Assembly (NCBI GenBank): GCA_937901255.1
Contig: CALCHN010000029.1
Location: forward strand, 1 to 64,000
Reading direction: 5' to 3'
Source: an uncultured Flavobacteriales bacterium
GTDB taxonomy: Bacteria > Bacteroidota > Bacteroidia > Flavobacteriales_E > Vicingaceae
DNA length: 64,000 bases
The notes beneath the pieces are model-generated. The model ran no database searches, was not told where the DNA came from, and worked only from the letters and a program-made list of their open reading frames with translations. A program made the translations under genes and the position numbers. Positions 18,818 to 28,060 of the stretch are shown one piece after another (position 1 is the first letter of the stretch; every line of letters starts with the position of its first letter).

Positions 18818-20266
18818 ATGGAGGCAAATGCTTTAAAAAATATTGTATTGGTAATTGAAGATAACCTTGGCGACTTTGTGCTTATTCAAGATTATTTAGA
18901 AGAACACCAACCAACACCAACAATATTAAGAGCAACTACTTTTGCTGAAGCTGCTAGTATATTAGAAAAAACTTCGCATAAAATAGACGTTGTATTGCTA
19001 GATTTATCATTACCCGATAAAGATGGAGAAAAGCTGATTGAAGAAGTTTTAATACGCTCCAAAGATATTCCAGTAATAGTACTTACAGGATATTCTGATG
19101 AAAATTTTGCTGTAAAATCACTTTCTTTAGGGATAGCTGATTATATTCTTAAAGATGAATTAACAGCAGTTAATATTCATAAAAGTATAATCTATGCTAT
19201 AGAACGTCAGAAAAGTTTAGCCAAAATTAAAACTTCAGAAAAACGATATAGCGATTTATTCCAATTTACGCCATTTCCTATATTTATTTGCGAAAAAGAA
19301 ACCTTTAAAATTATACAAGCAAACGATAGAGCCATAAAACAATACGGTTATTCCGAAAATGAATTGCTAGAAATGACTTTCTGTAAACTTTTTGCTACTG
19401 AAAATGAATGTAAAAAGTTCCACAATTATTTAAAAATAGAAAATGCTACACCTCAGTTTAATGATGCAAAAGAATTTAAACAAAAAACTAAAAAAGATAA
19501 AACGATAGATGTAGAAATAATTGTAAATGAGATACAATTAGAAGAAGCTAAAAAATATTTATCTATAATGATAAATGATATTACAGAGAAAAAACAATTT
19601 GAAGATAAATTAACCAAAGCCATTATAAACACTCAAGAAGAAGAACGATTTGATATAGGAAGCGAGTTGCACGAAAATGTTTGCCAAATTTTAGCTGCCA
19701 CCAAAATTAGCCTAGGAATGGTAAAAGATGAAATTAATGGCGAAGCAGCAGAATGGCTAACCCAATCTCAAGGATATATTGATTTGGCAAATAAAGAAAT
19801 TAGAAGCATTTCACACCGATTAGCACCAGCTTTTTACGAAAACATTAATTTAGAAGAAGCTTGTTCTACCCTTATAAAAACCTTTAATCCGGAAGACAAA
19901 TACAAGGTTAATTTTTTGTTCGATAATAGAATTAAAGAGCTAGGCTTAAATAGAGAGTTGCAGCTAAATTTGTACAGAATTTTACAAGAACAACTCAAAA
20001 ATATTATTCAATACGCCAAAGCAACCACAATAGAGTTAGAAATTCTAATTGATAATAACGAAACTCTAGTAATGACTATTAAAGATGATGGAATTGGGTT
20101 TGATGCAAATAAAATAATGAAAGGGATAGGTTTAGCCAATATGAAACGAAGAGCCATACTATTTAAAGGAGATTTTAATTTAGAGTCATCACCAAATAAA
20201 GGTTGCCAGGTAAGCATAGAAATACCTATACAAGAAAACGTTAAAGAAAAAGTTGAGGTAAAATGA
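18818..20266 (+). CDS. Receiver-PAS-histidine kinase (NarX/DesK-type catalytic core)
   Basis: 482 residues. A receiver domain covers 8-125 (VIEDNLGD; phospho-acceptor in VVLLDLSLPDKDG; Lys in DYILKDE). A PAS domain spans about 140-260. The kinase core has its putative phospho-acceptor His in GSELHENVCQILAATKISL (about 282), a HisKA_3-like arrangement, and an ATPase domain with RILQEQLKNIIQYAKA and DDGIGFD. An N-terminal receiver suggests it accepts phosphate from the upstream kinases. It starts 6 bp after the receiver gene, so it is probably co-transcribed with it. No cognate HTH regulator is next to it. Confidence 0.9.
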   Translation: MEANALKNIVLVIEDNLGDFVLIQDYLEEHQPTPTILRATTFAEAASILEKTSHKIDVVLLDLSLPDKDGEKLIEEVLIRSKDIPVIVLTGYSDENFAVKSLSLGIADYILKDELTAVNIHKSIIYAIERQKSLAKIKTSEKRYSDLFQFTPFPIFICEKETFKIIQANDRAIKQYGYSENELLEMTFCKLFATENECKKFHNYLKIENATPQFNDAKEFKQKTKKDKTIDVEIIVNEIQLEEAKKYLSIMINDITEKKQFEDKLTKAIINTQEEERFDIGSELHENVCQILAATKISLGMVKDEINGEAAEWLTQSQGYIDLANKEIRSISHRLAPAFYENINLEEACSTLIKTFNPEDKYKVNFLFDNRIKELGLNRELQLNLYRILQEQLKNIIQYAKATTIELEILIDNNETLVMTIKDDGIGFDANKIMKGIGLANMKRRAILFKGDFNLESSPNKGCQVSIEIPIQENVKEKVEVK

Positions 20267-20386
20267 TTTGGTGATTTAGACAAGCGTAGCCTAAGTTATG
20301 GCTAGTTAAAATAAAGAAGTAGTGAGAAGAAAAAACATTTTTTAATTTATTTTGTGGACTTTAAATAACTTCAACAAATAAATACT

Positions 20387-20394
20387 TACATTTG
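20387..20394 (+). promoter_or_regulatory. Putative -7 element of rpsO
   Basis: TACATTTG is a perfect TAnnTTTG match 49 bp before the rpsO start. No convincing -33 TTTG is seen at 19-bp spacing. Confidence 0.45.
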
Positions 20395-20443
20395 CAGCCT
20401 TAAATTAAAAACATACATAATAAACATTAAAAACAATTTTAGC

Positions 20444-20713
20444 ATGTATTTAGCATCAGAAAAAAAACAAGAAATTTTTAAAGAATTTAGCGGAGACGCT
20501 AAAAACACTGGGTCAACAGAAGGGCAAATAGCTTTGTTTACCTACAGAATTGCTCACTTAACAGAGCATTTAAAGAAAAATAAAAAAGACTTTAGAACTC
20601 AAAAAGCTTTGTTAGATTTAGTAGGTAAAAGAAGAAAATTACTAGATTATTACAAAGGAAAAGACATTATTAAGTACAGAGAGTTGATTAAAAAACTTTC
20701 AATAAGAAGATAA
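20444..20713 (+). CDS. rpsO: 30S ribosomal protein S15
   Basis: 89 residues, the full bacterial S15 length. It has the family signature spanning GSTEGQIALFTYRIAHLTEH, and then LLDLVGKRRKLLDYYKGKD, which contact 16S rRNA in the central domain of the small subunit. It lies before pnp, the conserved rpsO-pnp order, but a terminator-like hairpin separates the two. Confidence 0.97.
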   Translation: MYLASEKKQEIFKEFSGDAKNTGSTEGQIALFTYRIAHLTEHLKKNKKDFRTQKALLDLVGKRRKLLDYYKGKDIIKYRELIKKLSIRR

Positions 20714-20748
20714 TTGAAAATGTTTTTTTCAAATTCGTATTAAAATTT

Positions 20749-20785
20749 AAAAGGGGGAGGCAAATAGATTGTATCCCCTTTTTTG
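20749..20785 (+). terminator. Terminator or attenuator between rpsO and pnp
   Basis: AAAAGGGG pairs with CCCCTTTT across a 17-nt loop, followed by further T residues. It is 36 bp after the rpsO stop. Partial read-through into pnp would be expected as in other rpsO-pnp pairs. Confidence 0.7.
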
Positions 20786-20849
20786 TTAAAAAAAGTAACC
20801 AAAAAGAAAGCACAAGGTGTGTTTTCATAAATTAAATAATAAATAAATT

Positions 20850-22994
20850 ATGTCAAAAATTGGAATTAAAAAATCCTACACGTTAGGCGATGGAAGGTCC
20901 ATCGAAATTGAAACAGGAAAATTAGCTAAACAAGCTCATGGTTCTGTTGTTGTAAGAATGGGTAATACTATGTTGTTAGCAACTGTTGTATCTGATAAAG
21001 ATGCTGGTGACGATATGGATTTCTTACCCTTAACTGTTGATTATAGAGAACAATTTGCAGCCGCTGGTAAAATACCAGGTGGTTTTTTAAAGAGAGAAGC
21101 ACGTCCTTCAGATAGCGAAATATTAGTTGCTCGTTTAATAGATAGAGCTTTACGACCATTGTTTCCAGATGATTATCACGCCAACACACAAGTTCAAGTA
21201 CAATTAATCTCGTTTGACGAAAATGTATTGCCTGATGCGTTAGCAGGATTAGCAGCATCAGCTTGTATAGCAGTTTCTGACATCCCTTTTAATGGACCAT
21301 GTTCTGAAGTTAGAGTAGCAAGACTTGATGGAAACTGGGTTATTAACCCTTCTCCAACTCAGTTAAAAGAAGCTGATATCGACTTAATTGTTGCTGCTAC
21401 TATGGATAATATTATGATGGTAGAAGGAGAAATGAAAGAAGTTTCTGAAAAAGAAATGTTGGATGCTATAAAAATAGCTCATGATGAAATAAAAAAACAT
21501 TGTCAGTTACAACTAGACTTGGCTGCAGAAGTGCCAACAGCTAATCCAAAAAGAACATATAGCCACGAAAGAGTTAATGAAGATTTATATAACAGATTAA
21601 AAACTGCTTGCTATGATAAATGCTATCAAGTAGCTGCTGAATCTATTGCTGATAAAGCACTTAGAGGACAGAAGTTTGGAGCAATTAAAGATGCTTTTGT
21701 AGAAACACTTACTGATGAAGAAAAAGAAGATAAATTTTTAATTAGTCAGTATTTTAAAAGCGTTCAAAAAGAAGCTGTTAGAAGAGTAGTGTTGGATGAA
21801 AGAAGAAGATTAGATGGTAGAAAATTAAATGAAATTCGTCCGATTTGGAGTGAAGTAGATTATTTGCCAGGATCTCATGGCTCTGCCATCTTTACCAGAG
21901 GTGAAACGCAATCGTTAACCACTGTTACTTTAGGTAATAAAATGGATGAAAAAATGATTGATGGAGTAACTACTGCAGGAACAGAGAAGTTTATGTTGCA
22001 TTACAATTTCCCTTCATTCTCTACTGGTGAGGCTCGTCCAAACAGAGGAACAAGCCGAAGAGAAGTTGGTCATGGAAATTTAGCACTAAGAGCTTTAAAA
22101 CCTATGATTCCATTTGGAGCTGAAAATCCTTACACAGTGAGAATCGTTTCCGAAATTTTAGAATCAAACGGTTCGTCATCTATGGCAACTGTTTGTGCCG
22201 GAACATTAGCATTAATGGATGCAGGGGTTAAAATCAAAAAACCTGTTTCTGGTATTGCAATGGGATTAATTACAGATGGTGGAAATGATAAATACGCTGT
22301 ACTTTCTGATATCTTGGGAGATGAAGATCACCTTGGAGATATGGATTTTAAAGTAACAGGTACTACAGATGGTATTACTGCTTGTCAGATGGATATTAAA
22401 GTAGATGGATTATCTTATCAAATTTTGGAAGAAGCTTTAGCTCAAGCCAGAGATGGTAGATTGCACATTTTAGGTGAAATGATGAAAACCATTTCTAAAC
22501 CAAATGAAGATTACAAACCACATACTCCAAGAATTACTCAAATTACTATTCCTAAAGAAATGATTGGAGCAGTAATTGGACCAGGTGGAAAAATTATCCA
22601 GGAAATACAAGCTTCTACAGGAGCAACTATTACCATTGAAGAAAAAGACAACAAAGGTATTGTAGATATTATGTCTAATGATGGCGAAGCAATGAGTGCT
22701 GCTTTAGCTAGAATTAAAGCCATTACTGCTGTTCCTGAAGTTGGTGAAGTATATAAAGGTAAAGTAAAATCGATTACTAACTTTGGTGCTTTTGTAGAAA
22801 TTATTCCTGGAAAAGACGGCTTACTTCACATCTCTGAAATCAACTGGGATAGAGTAGAAAAAGTAGAAGATGTGTTGAAAGAAGGACAAGAAATAGAAGT
22901 TAAACTGATTGAAGTTGACCAAAAAACAGGTAAACTAAAACTATCTAGAAAAGTGCTTTTAGAAAGACCTCAAAAACAAAACGCAGAACAATAA
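20850..22994 (+). CDS. pnp: Polyribonucleotide nucleotidyltransferase (PNPase)
   Basis: 714 residues, full family length. First RNase PH-like domain at about 10-230 (FLKREARPSDSEILVARLID), helical linker, and second, catalytic RNase PH-like domain at about 315-545 with the FFxGEARP-like FSTGEARPNRGTSRREVGHG. A KH domain is at about 560-615 (IGAVIGPGGKIIQEIQ) and an S1 domain at about 628-700 (GKVKSITNFGAFVEIIPG). It degrades RNA 3' to 5' phosphorolytically as a trimer. A strong hairpin at 23022-23055 just after the stop looks like its terminator. Confidence 0.97.
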   Translation: MSKIGIKKSYTLGDGRSIEIETGKLAKQAHGSVVVRMGNTMLLATVVSDKDAGDDMDFLPLTVDYREQFAAAGKIPGGFLKREARPSDSEILVARLIDRALRPLFPDDYHANTQVQVQLISFDENVLPDALAGLAASACIAVSDIPFNGPCSEVRVARLDGNWVINPSPTQLKEADIDLIVAATMDNIMMVEGEMKEVSEKEMLDAIKIAHDEIKKHCQLQLDLAAEVPTANPKRTYSHERVNEDLYNRLKTACYDKCYQVAAESIADKALRGQKFGAIKDAFVETLTDEEKEDKFLISQYFKSVQKEAVRRVVLDERRRLDGRKLNEIRPIWSEVDYLPGSHGSAIFTRGETQSLTTVTLGNKMDEKMIDGVTTAGTEKFMLHYNFPSFSTGEARPNRGTSRREVGHGNLALRALKPMIPFGAENPYTVRIVSEILESNGSSSMATVCAGTLALMDAGVKIKKPVSGIAMGLITDGGNDKYAVLSDILGDEDHLGDMDFKVTGTTDGITACQMDIKVDGLSYQILEEALAQARDGRLHILGEMMKTISKPNEDYKPHTPRITQITIPKEMIGAVIGPGGKIIQEIQASTGATITIEEKDNKGIVDIMSNDGEAMSAALARIKAITAVPEVGEVYKGKVKSITNFGAFVEIIPGKDGLLHISEINWDRVEKVEDVLKEGQEIEVKLIEVDQKTGKLKLSRKVLLERPQKQNAEQ

Positions 22995-22995
22995 A

Positions 22996-23946
22996 ATGAT
23001 GTTTTGTAATAGTAAAATAATAAAGAGAAGCTGTGTTTATTTACAGCTTCTCTTTTTGTTTGTAGCCCTAACTTCTTGTTCAAATGCACAAGTGCAAATT
23101 ACTCAAATTAAAGATTTTGGAGAAAATAAAGGAAATTTAAAAATGTACAATTATGTACCAGAGAATTTACCTGAGTCAACAAAAGTTCCTTTGGTTTTTG
23201 TATTGCACGGTTGCACACAATCGGCAGAACAAATTGCTAGTGAAACAGGTTGGAATAAATTGGCAGACAGTTTACAATTTATAGTGGTTTATCCGGAACA
23301 GCGAATGATTAATAATGCTGGAAAATGTTTTAATTTTTTCTTAGGTTTTGAATCCAAAAAAGACAAAGGAGAAGTAGCTTCTATTAAAGAAATGGTAGAT
23401 TATACCTTTGCTAACTACAGTATCGATAGCAACCAAGTATTTATTGTCGGAATGTCAGCAGGAGGAGCAATGACAAACGCTTTGTTAAATGCCTATCCTA
23501 CTATTTTTAAATCTGGAGCAACATTGGCAGCACCTTCCAATTTGTTTGATATGAATACCTTACCACCAGAAAAACAACCTGTTGTTGCTATAGTTCAAGG
23601 TGAAGATGATATTATAGTTCCAGAAAAAAATTCCGATAAAATATTAAAACAATGGGTAGAAAAACATCAGTTAGATACTGCTAATAATGAATTATATACC
23701 AATTACATGGGGTTTGATGTGTTGTATGCACAGTATTTTTATAATGCTAATGATGAGTTAAAAATTATTTTACTAAAATCTAAAAAGGTAAAACACAAAC
23801 TTTTAATTACTGAGGGCGATTCTATTCATCAAGGAGGGAAGCACGATTTTCATACCGATGATATTGGTTTTCACTCTACTTATTGGTTAGCCTCATTTTT
23901 CGGATTGACAAAAGATGCTATTCCGATGAAAAAAATCAACAATTAG
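22996..23946 (+). CDS. Lipoprotein esterase of the PHB depolymerase/feruloyl esterase family
   Basis: 316 residues. A lipoprotein signal peptide ends in LFVALTSC (lipid-modified Cys about 28). The alpha/beta-hydrolase features are an oxyanion loop VFVLHGCTQSAEQIA, a nucleophile elbow VGMSAGGAM (Ser about 155), an Asp candidate in GEDDIIVP, and a His in GGKHDFHTDD near the C-terminus. This matches the LpqC/PHB depolymerase (esterase family 10 / CE1-like) group, acting on polyester or feruloyl ester bonds outside the cytoplasm; the substrate is unknown. The ATG lies 2 bp after the pnp stop, and the pnp terminator hairpin falls inside codons 9-20. No later start would keep the signal peptide. 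Confidence 0.85.
   Translation: MMFCNSKIIKRSCVYLQLLFLFVALTSCSNAQVQITQIKDFGENKGNLKMYNYVPENLPESTKVPLVFVLHGCTQSAEQIASETGWNKLADSLQFIVVYPEQRMINNAGKCFNFFLGFESKKDKGEVASIKEMVDYTFANYSIDSNQVFIVGMSAGGAMTNALLNAYPTIFKSGATLAAPSNLFDMNTLPPEKQPVVAIVQGEDDIIVPEKNSDKILKQWVEKHQLDTANNELYTNYMGFDVLYAQYFYNANDELKIILLKSKKVKHKLLITEGDSIHQGGKHDFHTDDIGFHSTYWLASFFGLTKDAIPMKKINN
23022..23058 (+). terminator. Strong terminator hairpin inside the esterase signal-peptide codons
   Basis: AAAGAGAAGCTGT (23022-23034) is the exact reverse complement of ACAGCTTCTCTTT (23043-23055), a 13-bp perfect stem with an 8-nt loop, and the T tract continues to 23057. It lies 27 bp after the pnp stop but within the next open reading frame. Confidence 0.85.
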
Positions 23947-24019
23947 TAGTGCTTTACAAGCATCAAAAACAATAGATTTTTACTAATTTCGCAACACTTA
24001 GTTCGTAAAGCAATAAATT

Positions 24020-27000
24020 ATGGAAATAATAGAAAAATACACACCTAAAAATAAAATTAGAATTGTTACCGCTGCTAGTTTGTTTGATGGACATGATGCA
24101 GCTATCAACATTATGCGTAGAATTATTCAGGCAACTGGTGTTGAAGTTATTCATTTAGGACATGATAGAAGTGTGGATGAAGTGGTGAATTGTGCCATTG
24201 AAGAAGATGCCAATGCTATTGCCATGACTTCTTACCAAGGCGGACATGTGGAGTATTTTAAATACATGTATGATTTATTGAAAGAAAAAGGTTGCGAACA
24301 CATTAAAATATTTGGTGGAGGAGGAGGAACCATTCTTCCTTCAGAAATTGAAGAACTAGAAGCTTACGGAATTTGCAGAATTTATCATCCCGACCACGGT
24401 AGAGCTATGGGCTTGCAAGGAATGATTAACGATATGATACAAAAGTGTGATAGCCCCACCCCAGCCCTCCCCAAAAGGGAGGGAGTTGAGACACAACTTC
24501 AAAAGAAAGAGGTGCCAACGATTGCTAGACTTATCTCATTAGCTGAAAACAGACACGATGAATTCGAGTCTATTTTCAGTGCTATAACTTACCCCCCTTC
24601 GGGGGGCAGGGGGGCTTCTCCTGTGCTGGGAATTACAGGAACTGGTGGAGCAGGAAAATCTTCGTTGGTAGATGAATTGGTAAGACGATTTTTAATTGAT
24701 TTTGAAGATAAAACTATAGCCATTGTTTCTGTAGATCCTTCTAAAAGAAAAACCGGTGGAGCGTTGCTTGGCGATAGAATTAGAATGAATGCTATTAAAA
24801 ACGAAAGGGTTTATATGCGTTCATTAGCTACTCGCCAGAGTAATTTAGCATTGAGTAAGCATGTTGCGGAAGCCATTCAAGTATTAAAAGCTGCACAATA
24901 CGATTTAATTATTTTAGAAACATCAGGTATTGGTCAGTCGGATACCGAAATTATGGATCATTCGGATGTTTCACTATACGTAATGACACCTGAATTTGGT
25001 GCTGCCACTCAATTAGAAAAAATTGATATGCTTGATTTTGCTGATGTTGTAGCATTGAATAAATTTGATAAACGTGGAGCGTTGGATGCATTGAGAGATG
25101 TTAAAAAACAATACAAACGTAATCACATGTTGTTTGAAGCTTCTGATGACGATATTCCTGTTTATGGAACCATTGCTTCGCAGTTTAACGATCCGGGCAT
25201 GAACCAACTCTACAAAGTGATTATGGATAAATTGGTAGAAAAAACCGATACCGATTTAGTTTCTACTTTCGAGATTACCAAAGAAATGTCGGAAAAAGTA
25301 TTTGTTATTCCACCAAGCAGAAACCGTTATTTGTCTGAAATTGCAGAAAACAACAGAGCTTATGATAACTGGGTGGATGAGCAAGTGGCTATTGCCGATA
25401 AATTGTATGCCATCCACAATACACTAGAAATTCTTAAAGGAAAAGATGAAAGCATTGCCAAGGTTTTACAAGCAGAATTTGATTCCTTAAAACTTAATTT
25501 CGACCCTAAGAACTGGATACTTATTGAAGAATGGAATGATAAAATTAAGAAATACAAAGACCCTGTTTATAAATTTAAAGTAAGAGATAAAGAGTTATCT
25601 ATTTTAACCCATACAGAAAGCTTATCGCATACGCAAATACCTAAAGTTGCCTTACCAAAATATAAAGGTTGGGGAGATGTGTTGCGTTGGAGCTTACAGG
25701 AAAATGTTCCGGGAGAATTTCCTTACACTTCGGGATTATTTCCGTTTAAACGTGAAGGAGAAGATCCAACAAGAATGTTTGCAGGAGAGGGTGGACCGGA
25801 AAGAACTAACAGACGTTTTCACTATGTAAGTTTAGGAATGCCTGCTAAACGTTTGTCAACCGCTTTTGATTCTGTTACACTTTATGGTAACGACCCAGCT
25901 ATTCGTCCGGATATTTATGGAAAAATAGGTAACTCAGGAGTTTCTATTTGTTGTTTAGATGATGCTAAAAAACTTTATTCAGGTTTTGATTTGTCGCATC
26001 CCCTAACTTCTGTAAGTATGACGATTAATGGTCCTGCACCAATGTTGTTAGGCTTTTTTATGAATGCCGCTATCGACCAAAACTGTGAGAAATACATCAA
26101 AGAAAATGGCTTAGAAAAAGAAATTGAAGCGAAGATTGAAGCCATTTATAAAGAAAAAGGTACTAAACGCCCTGCTTACCAAGGTGAGTTACCTGAAGGG
26201 AATGATGGATTGGGATTAATGTTGTTGGGTGTAACAGGCGACCAAGTGCTTCCTGCGGATGTGTATAACCAAATTAAAGCCGAAACTTTAACCAAAGTTA
26301 GAGGAACAGTACAAGCAGACATTTTAAAAGAAGACCAAGCACAAAACACCTGTATTTTCTCTACAGAATTTGCTTTACGTTTGATGGGCGATGTGCAAGA
26401 ATATTTTATTGAGAAAGGCGTAAGAAACTTTTATTCTGTTTCTATTTCGGGATATCACATTGCCGAAGCAGGAGCCAATCCAATTACGCAATTAGCATTG
26501 ACTTTGGCGAATGGTTTCACTTACGTGGAATATTACTTAAGCAGAGGAATGGACATCAATGCGTTTGGTCCTAACTTATCTTTCTTCTTTAGTAACGGAA
26601 TTGACCCTGAATATGCGGTAATTGGAAGAGTAGCAAGAAGAATTTGGGCAAAAGCCTTAGCTAAAAAATATGCAGCCAATCCAAGAGCTCAAATGTTGAA
26701 ATACCACATCCAAACAAGTGGTAGAAGTTTACATGCTCAGGAAATAGATTTTAATGATATTAGAACCACCTTACAGGCTTTGTATGCGATTTATGATAAC
26801 TGTAACTCGTTACACACCAATGCTTATGATGAAGCGATTACCACACCAACAGAAGAAAGTGTGCGTAGAGCCATGGCAATTCAGTTGATAATTAACAGAG
26901 AGTTAGGCTTAGCGAAAAACGAAAATCCGTTGCAAGGTGCTTTTATCATTGAAGAACTAACCGATTTAGTAGAAGAAGCTGTATTAACTGAATTTGACAG

Positions 27001-27400
27001 AATTACCGAGCGTGGTGGTGTGTTAGGAGCTATGGAAACTATGTACCAAAGAGGAAAAATACAAGAAGAAAGCTTGTATTACGAAACCTTAAAGCACAAC
27101 GGTGAATTTCCGATTATTGGTGTAAACACATTTTTGAGTTCTAAAGGTTCTCCAACGGTTTTACCTAAAGAAGTAATACGAGCTACCGAAACAGAAAAGC
27201 AATACCAAATAGGCATGTTAAATGAGCTACACAAAGGCAATGCAAATGTGGTAGCGGAACAATTAGCCAACTTACAAGAAGCAGCCATTAACAACCAAAA
27301 TATTTTTGAAGTACTCATGGAAGCTACCAAATATTGCAGCTTAGGGCAAATTACCGACAGCTTGTTTATGGTTGGTGGACAGTATAGGAGAAATATGTAA
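24020..27400 (+). CDS. icmF: Fused isobutyryl-CoA mutase / methylmalonyl-CoA mutase family protein IcmF
   Basis: 1126 residues in IcmF order. A B12-binding domain covers about 10-140 (SLFDGHDAAINIMRRIIQ with the base-off DxH motif). A MeaB-like GTPase domain starts at about 205 (P-loop GITGTGGAGKSSL, then VDPSKRKTGGALLGDRIRM). The acyl-CoA mutase TIM barrel follows from about 540 (TSGLFPFKREGEDPTRMFAG). It interconverts isobutyryl-CoA and n-butyryl-CoA, or related acyl-CoAs, with adenosylcobalamin; the GTPase part loads and protects the cofactor. The linker at about 144-200 carries two in-frame palindromic repeat insertions. It stands alone between an esterase gene and a repeat-rich region. 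Confidence 0.95.
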   Translation: MEIIEKYTPKNKIRIVTAASLFDGHDAAINIMRRIIQATGVEVIHLGHDRSVDEVVNCAIEEDANAIAMTSYQGGHVEYFKYMYDLLKEKGCEHIKIFGGGGGTILPSEIEELEAYGICRIYHPDHGRAMGLQGMINDMIQKCDSPTPALPKREGVETQLQKKEVPTIARLISLAENRHDEFESIFSAITYPPSGGRGASPVLGITGTGGAGKSSLVDELVRRFLIDFEDKTIAIVSVDPSKRKTGGALLGDRIRMNAIKNERVYMRSLATRQSNLALSKHVAEAIQVLKAAQYDLIILETSGIGQSDTEIMDHSDVSLYVMTPEFGAATQLEKIDMLDFADVVALNKFDKRGALDALRDVKKQYKRNHMLFEASDDDIPVYGTIASQFNDPGMNQLYKVIMDKLVEKTDTDLVSTFEITKEMSEKVFVIPPSRNRYLSEIAENNRAYDNWVDEQVAIADKLYAIHNTLEILKGKDESIAKVLQAEFDSLKLNFDPKNWILIEEWNDKIKKYKDPVYKFKVRDKELSILTHTESLSHTQIPKVALPKYKGWGDVLRWSLQENVPGEFPYTSGLFPFKREGEDPTRMFAGEGGPERTNRRFHYVSLGMPAKRLSTAFDSVTLYGNDPAIRPDIYGKIGNSGVSICCLDDAKKLYSGFDLSHPLTSVSMTINGPAPMLLGFFMNAAIDQNCEKYIKENGLEKEIEAKIEAIYKEKGTKRPAYQGELPEGNDGLGLMLLGVTGDQVLPADVYNQIKAETLTKVRGTVQADILKEDQAQNTCIFSTEFALRLMGDVQEYFIEKGVRNFYSVSISGYHIAEAGANPITQLALTLANGFTYVEYYLSRGMDINAFGPNLSFFFSNGIDPEYAVIGRVARRIWAKALAKKYAANPRAQMLKYHIQTSGRSLHAQEIDFNDIRTTLQALYAIYDNCNSLHTNAYDEAITTPTEESVRRAMAIQLIINRELGLAKNENPLQGAFIIEELTDLVEEAVLTEFDRITERGGVLGAMETMYQRGKIQEESLYYETLKHNGEFPIIGVNTFLSSKGSPTVLPKEVIRATETEKQYQIGMLNELHKGNANVVAEQLANLQEAAINNQNIFEVLMEATKYCSLGQITDSLFMVGGQYRRNM
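24451..24500. repeat. Palindromic intergenic-type repeat inserted in frame in icmF (1)
   Basis: CCCTCCC (24465-24471) pairs with GGGAGGG (24477-24483) around CAAAA, inside a GC-rich patch unlike the surrounding AT-rich gene. It encodes SPTPALPKREG in the IcmF linker. Related sequence lies between genes at 60129-60190. Confidence 0.75.
24589..24618. repeat. Palindromic intergenic-type repeat inserted in frame in icmF (2)
   Basis: CCCCCC TTC GGGGGG (24592-24606) followed by CAGGGGGGCTT. It encodes YPPSGGRGAS just before the GTPase domain. In reverse complement it matches the intergenic copies at 27402-27432 and, in direct orientation, 42338-42370. Confidence 0.75.
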
Positions 27401-27401
27401 A

Positions 27402-27432
27402 AGCCCCCTAATCCCCCGAAGGGGGACTTTTC
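27402..27432. repeat. Palindromic repeat copy after icmF
   Basis: AAGCCCCCTAATCCCCCGAA then GGGGGACTTTT, starting directly after the icmF stop. The CCCCC-GAA-GGGGG part forms a tight hairpin with a T run and could serve as the icmF terminator. Confidence 0.7.
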
Positions 27433-27577
27433 TAACGCACAAAGCCAATTAGAACTGTCATTCTGAACAAAATTTTTCATCCCGAAGTATGAGGGATAGA
27501 AAAATGAAGTGATGAAACGTAAGTTCAGCGAAGCTAATCTTTTATTTTTAAAACTTCGAGTTTTGATTATTACCTTT

Positions 27578-27637
27578 CTCCTCTTGAGAGGAGCAGATGT
27601 TGTTCGAAGCTGCCATAAGCAGCAAGATTACAACATC
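27578..27637. repeat. Composite hairpin element downstream of icmF
   Basis: Three nested or adjacent perfect stems: CTCCTC/GAGGAG (27578-27593, loop TTGA); GATGTTGT (27596-27603) with ACAACATC (27630-27637); and inside it GCTGC/GCAGC (27609-27623, loop CATAA). It looks like a miniature repeat rather than a gene. From 27433 to 27728 I see no convincing gene, only such repeat material (including GTCATTCTGAAC near 27458). Confidence 0.6.
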
Positions 27638-27728
27638 AGAGGTGTGTTTTTTTTACCAATGTACAATTTATTTGCAACATTTGTTTTTATCTTTTACATT
27701 TGAAAAAATAAGCTTTAAAAATAATTAA

Positions 27729-28016
27729 TTGGCTACAGGAGATAATATAGTTTTTTGTGGGAGTTTAGTTGTAACTTCTGTCTTTATTTATGCTGTGAAA
27801 AAGCACAATAAACCGCTATTTTATATAAGCATAGCTCTATTTGTTGTATATTCTTCATATTTTATATACAATCTATTTTATAACAGTAAATATGGTGCGG
27901 GCTTAGCATGGTGGTTTTATTTAATTTTTATTTCTTGTTTACATTCTACGATTTTAATATTTTATTTACTTGTGAAAAAGTATATAAATTGGAAGAGAAG
28001 ATTAAATGAACTTTAA
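27729..28016 (+). CDS. Small putative membrane protein (95 aa)
   Basis: 95 residues with three hydrophobic segments (about 8-20, 29-49, 58-81) and a basic C-terminus (KKYINWKRRLNEL), so topology follows the positive-inside rule. The only start is TTG; there is no ATG in frame. No family recognised. It sits between repeats, so it could be a chance frame, but the hydrophobic pattern argues for a real small membrane protein. Confidence 0.4.
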   Translation: MATGDNIVFCGSLVVTSVFIYAVKKHNKPLFYISIALFVVYSSYFIYNLFYNSKYGAGLAWWFYLIFISCLHSTILIFYLLVKKYINWKRRLNEL

Positions 28017-28060
28017 TTAAGTGTAGTACTTACTACGATTTTATATAATAACATAAAAAC

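Noticed and set aside
27509..27703. 64-residue frame after icmF
   Set aside because: Runs through hairpin repeat DNA; no family features and no conserved start context.
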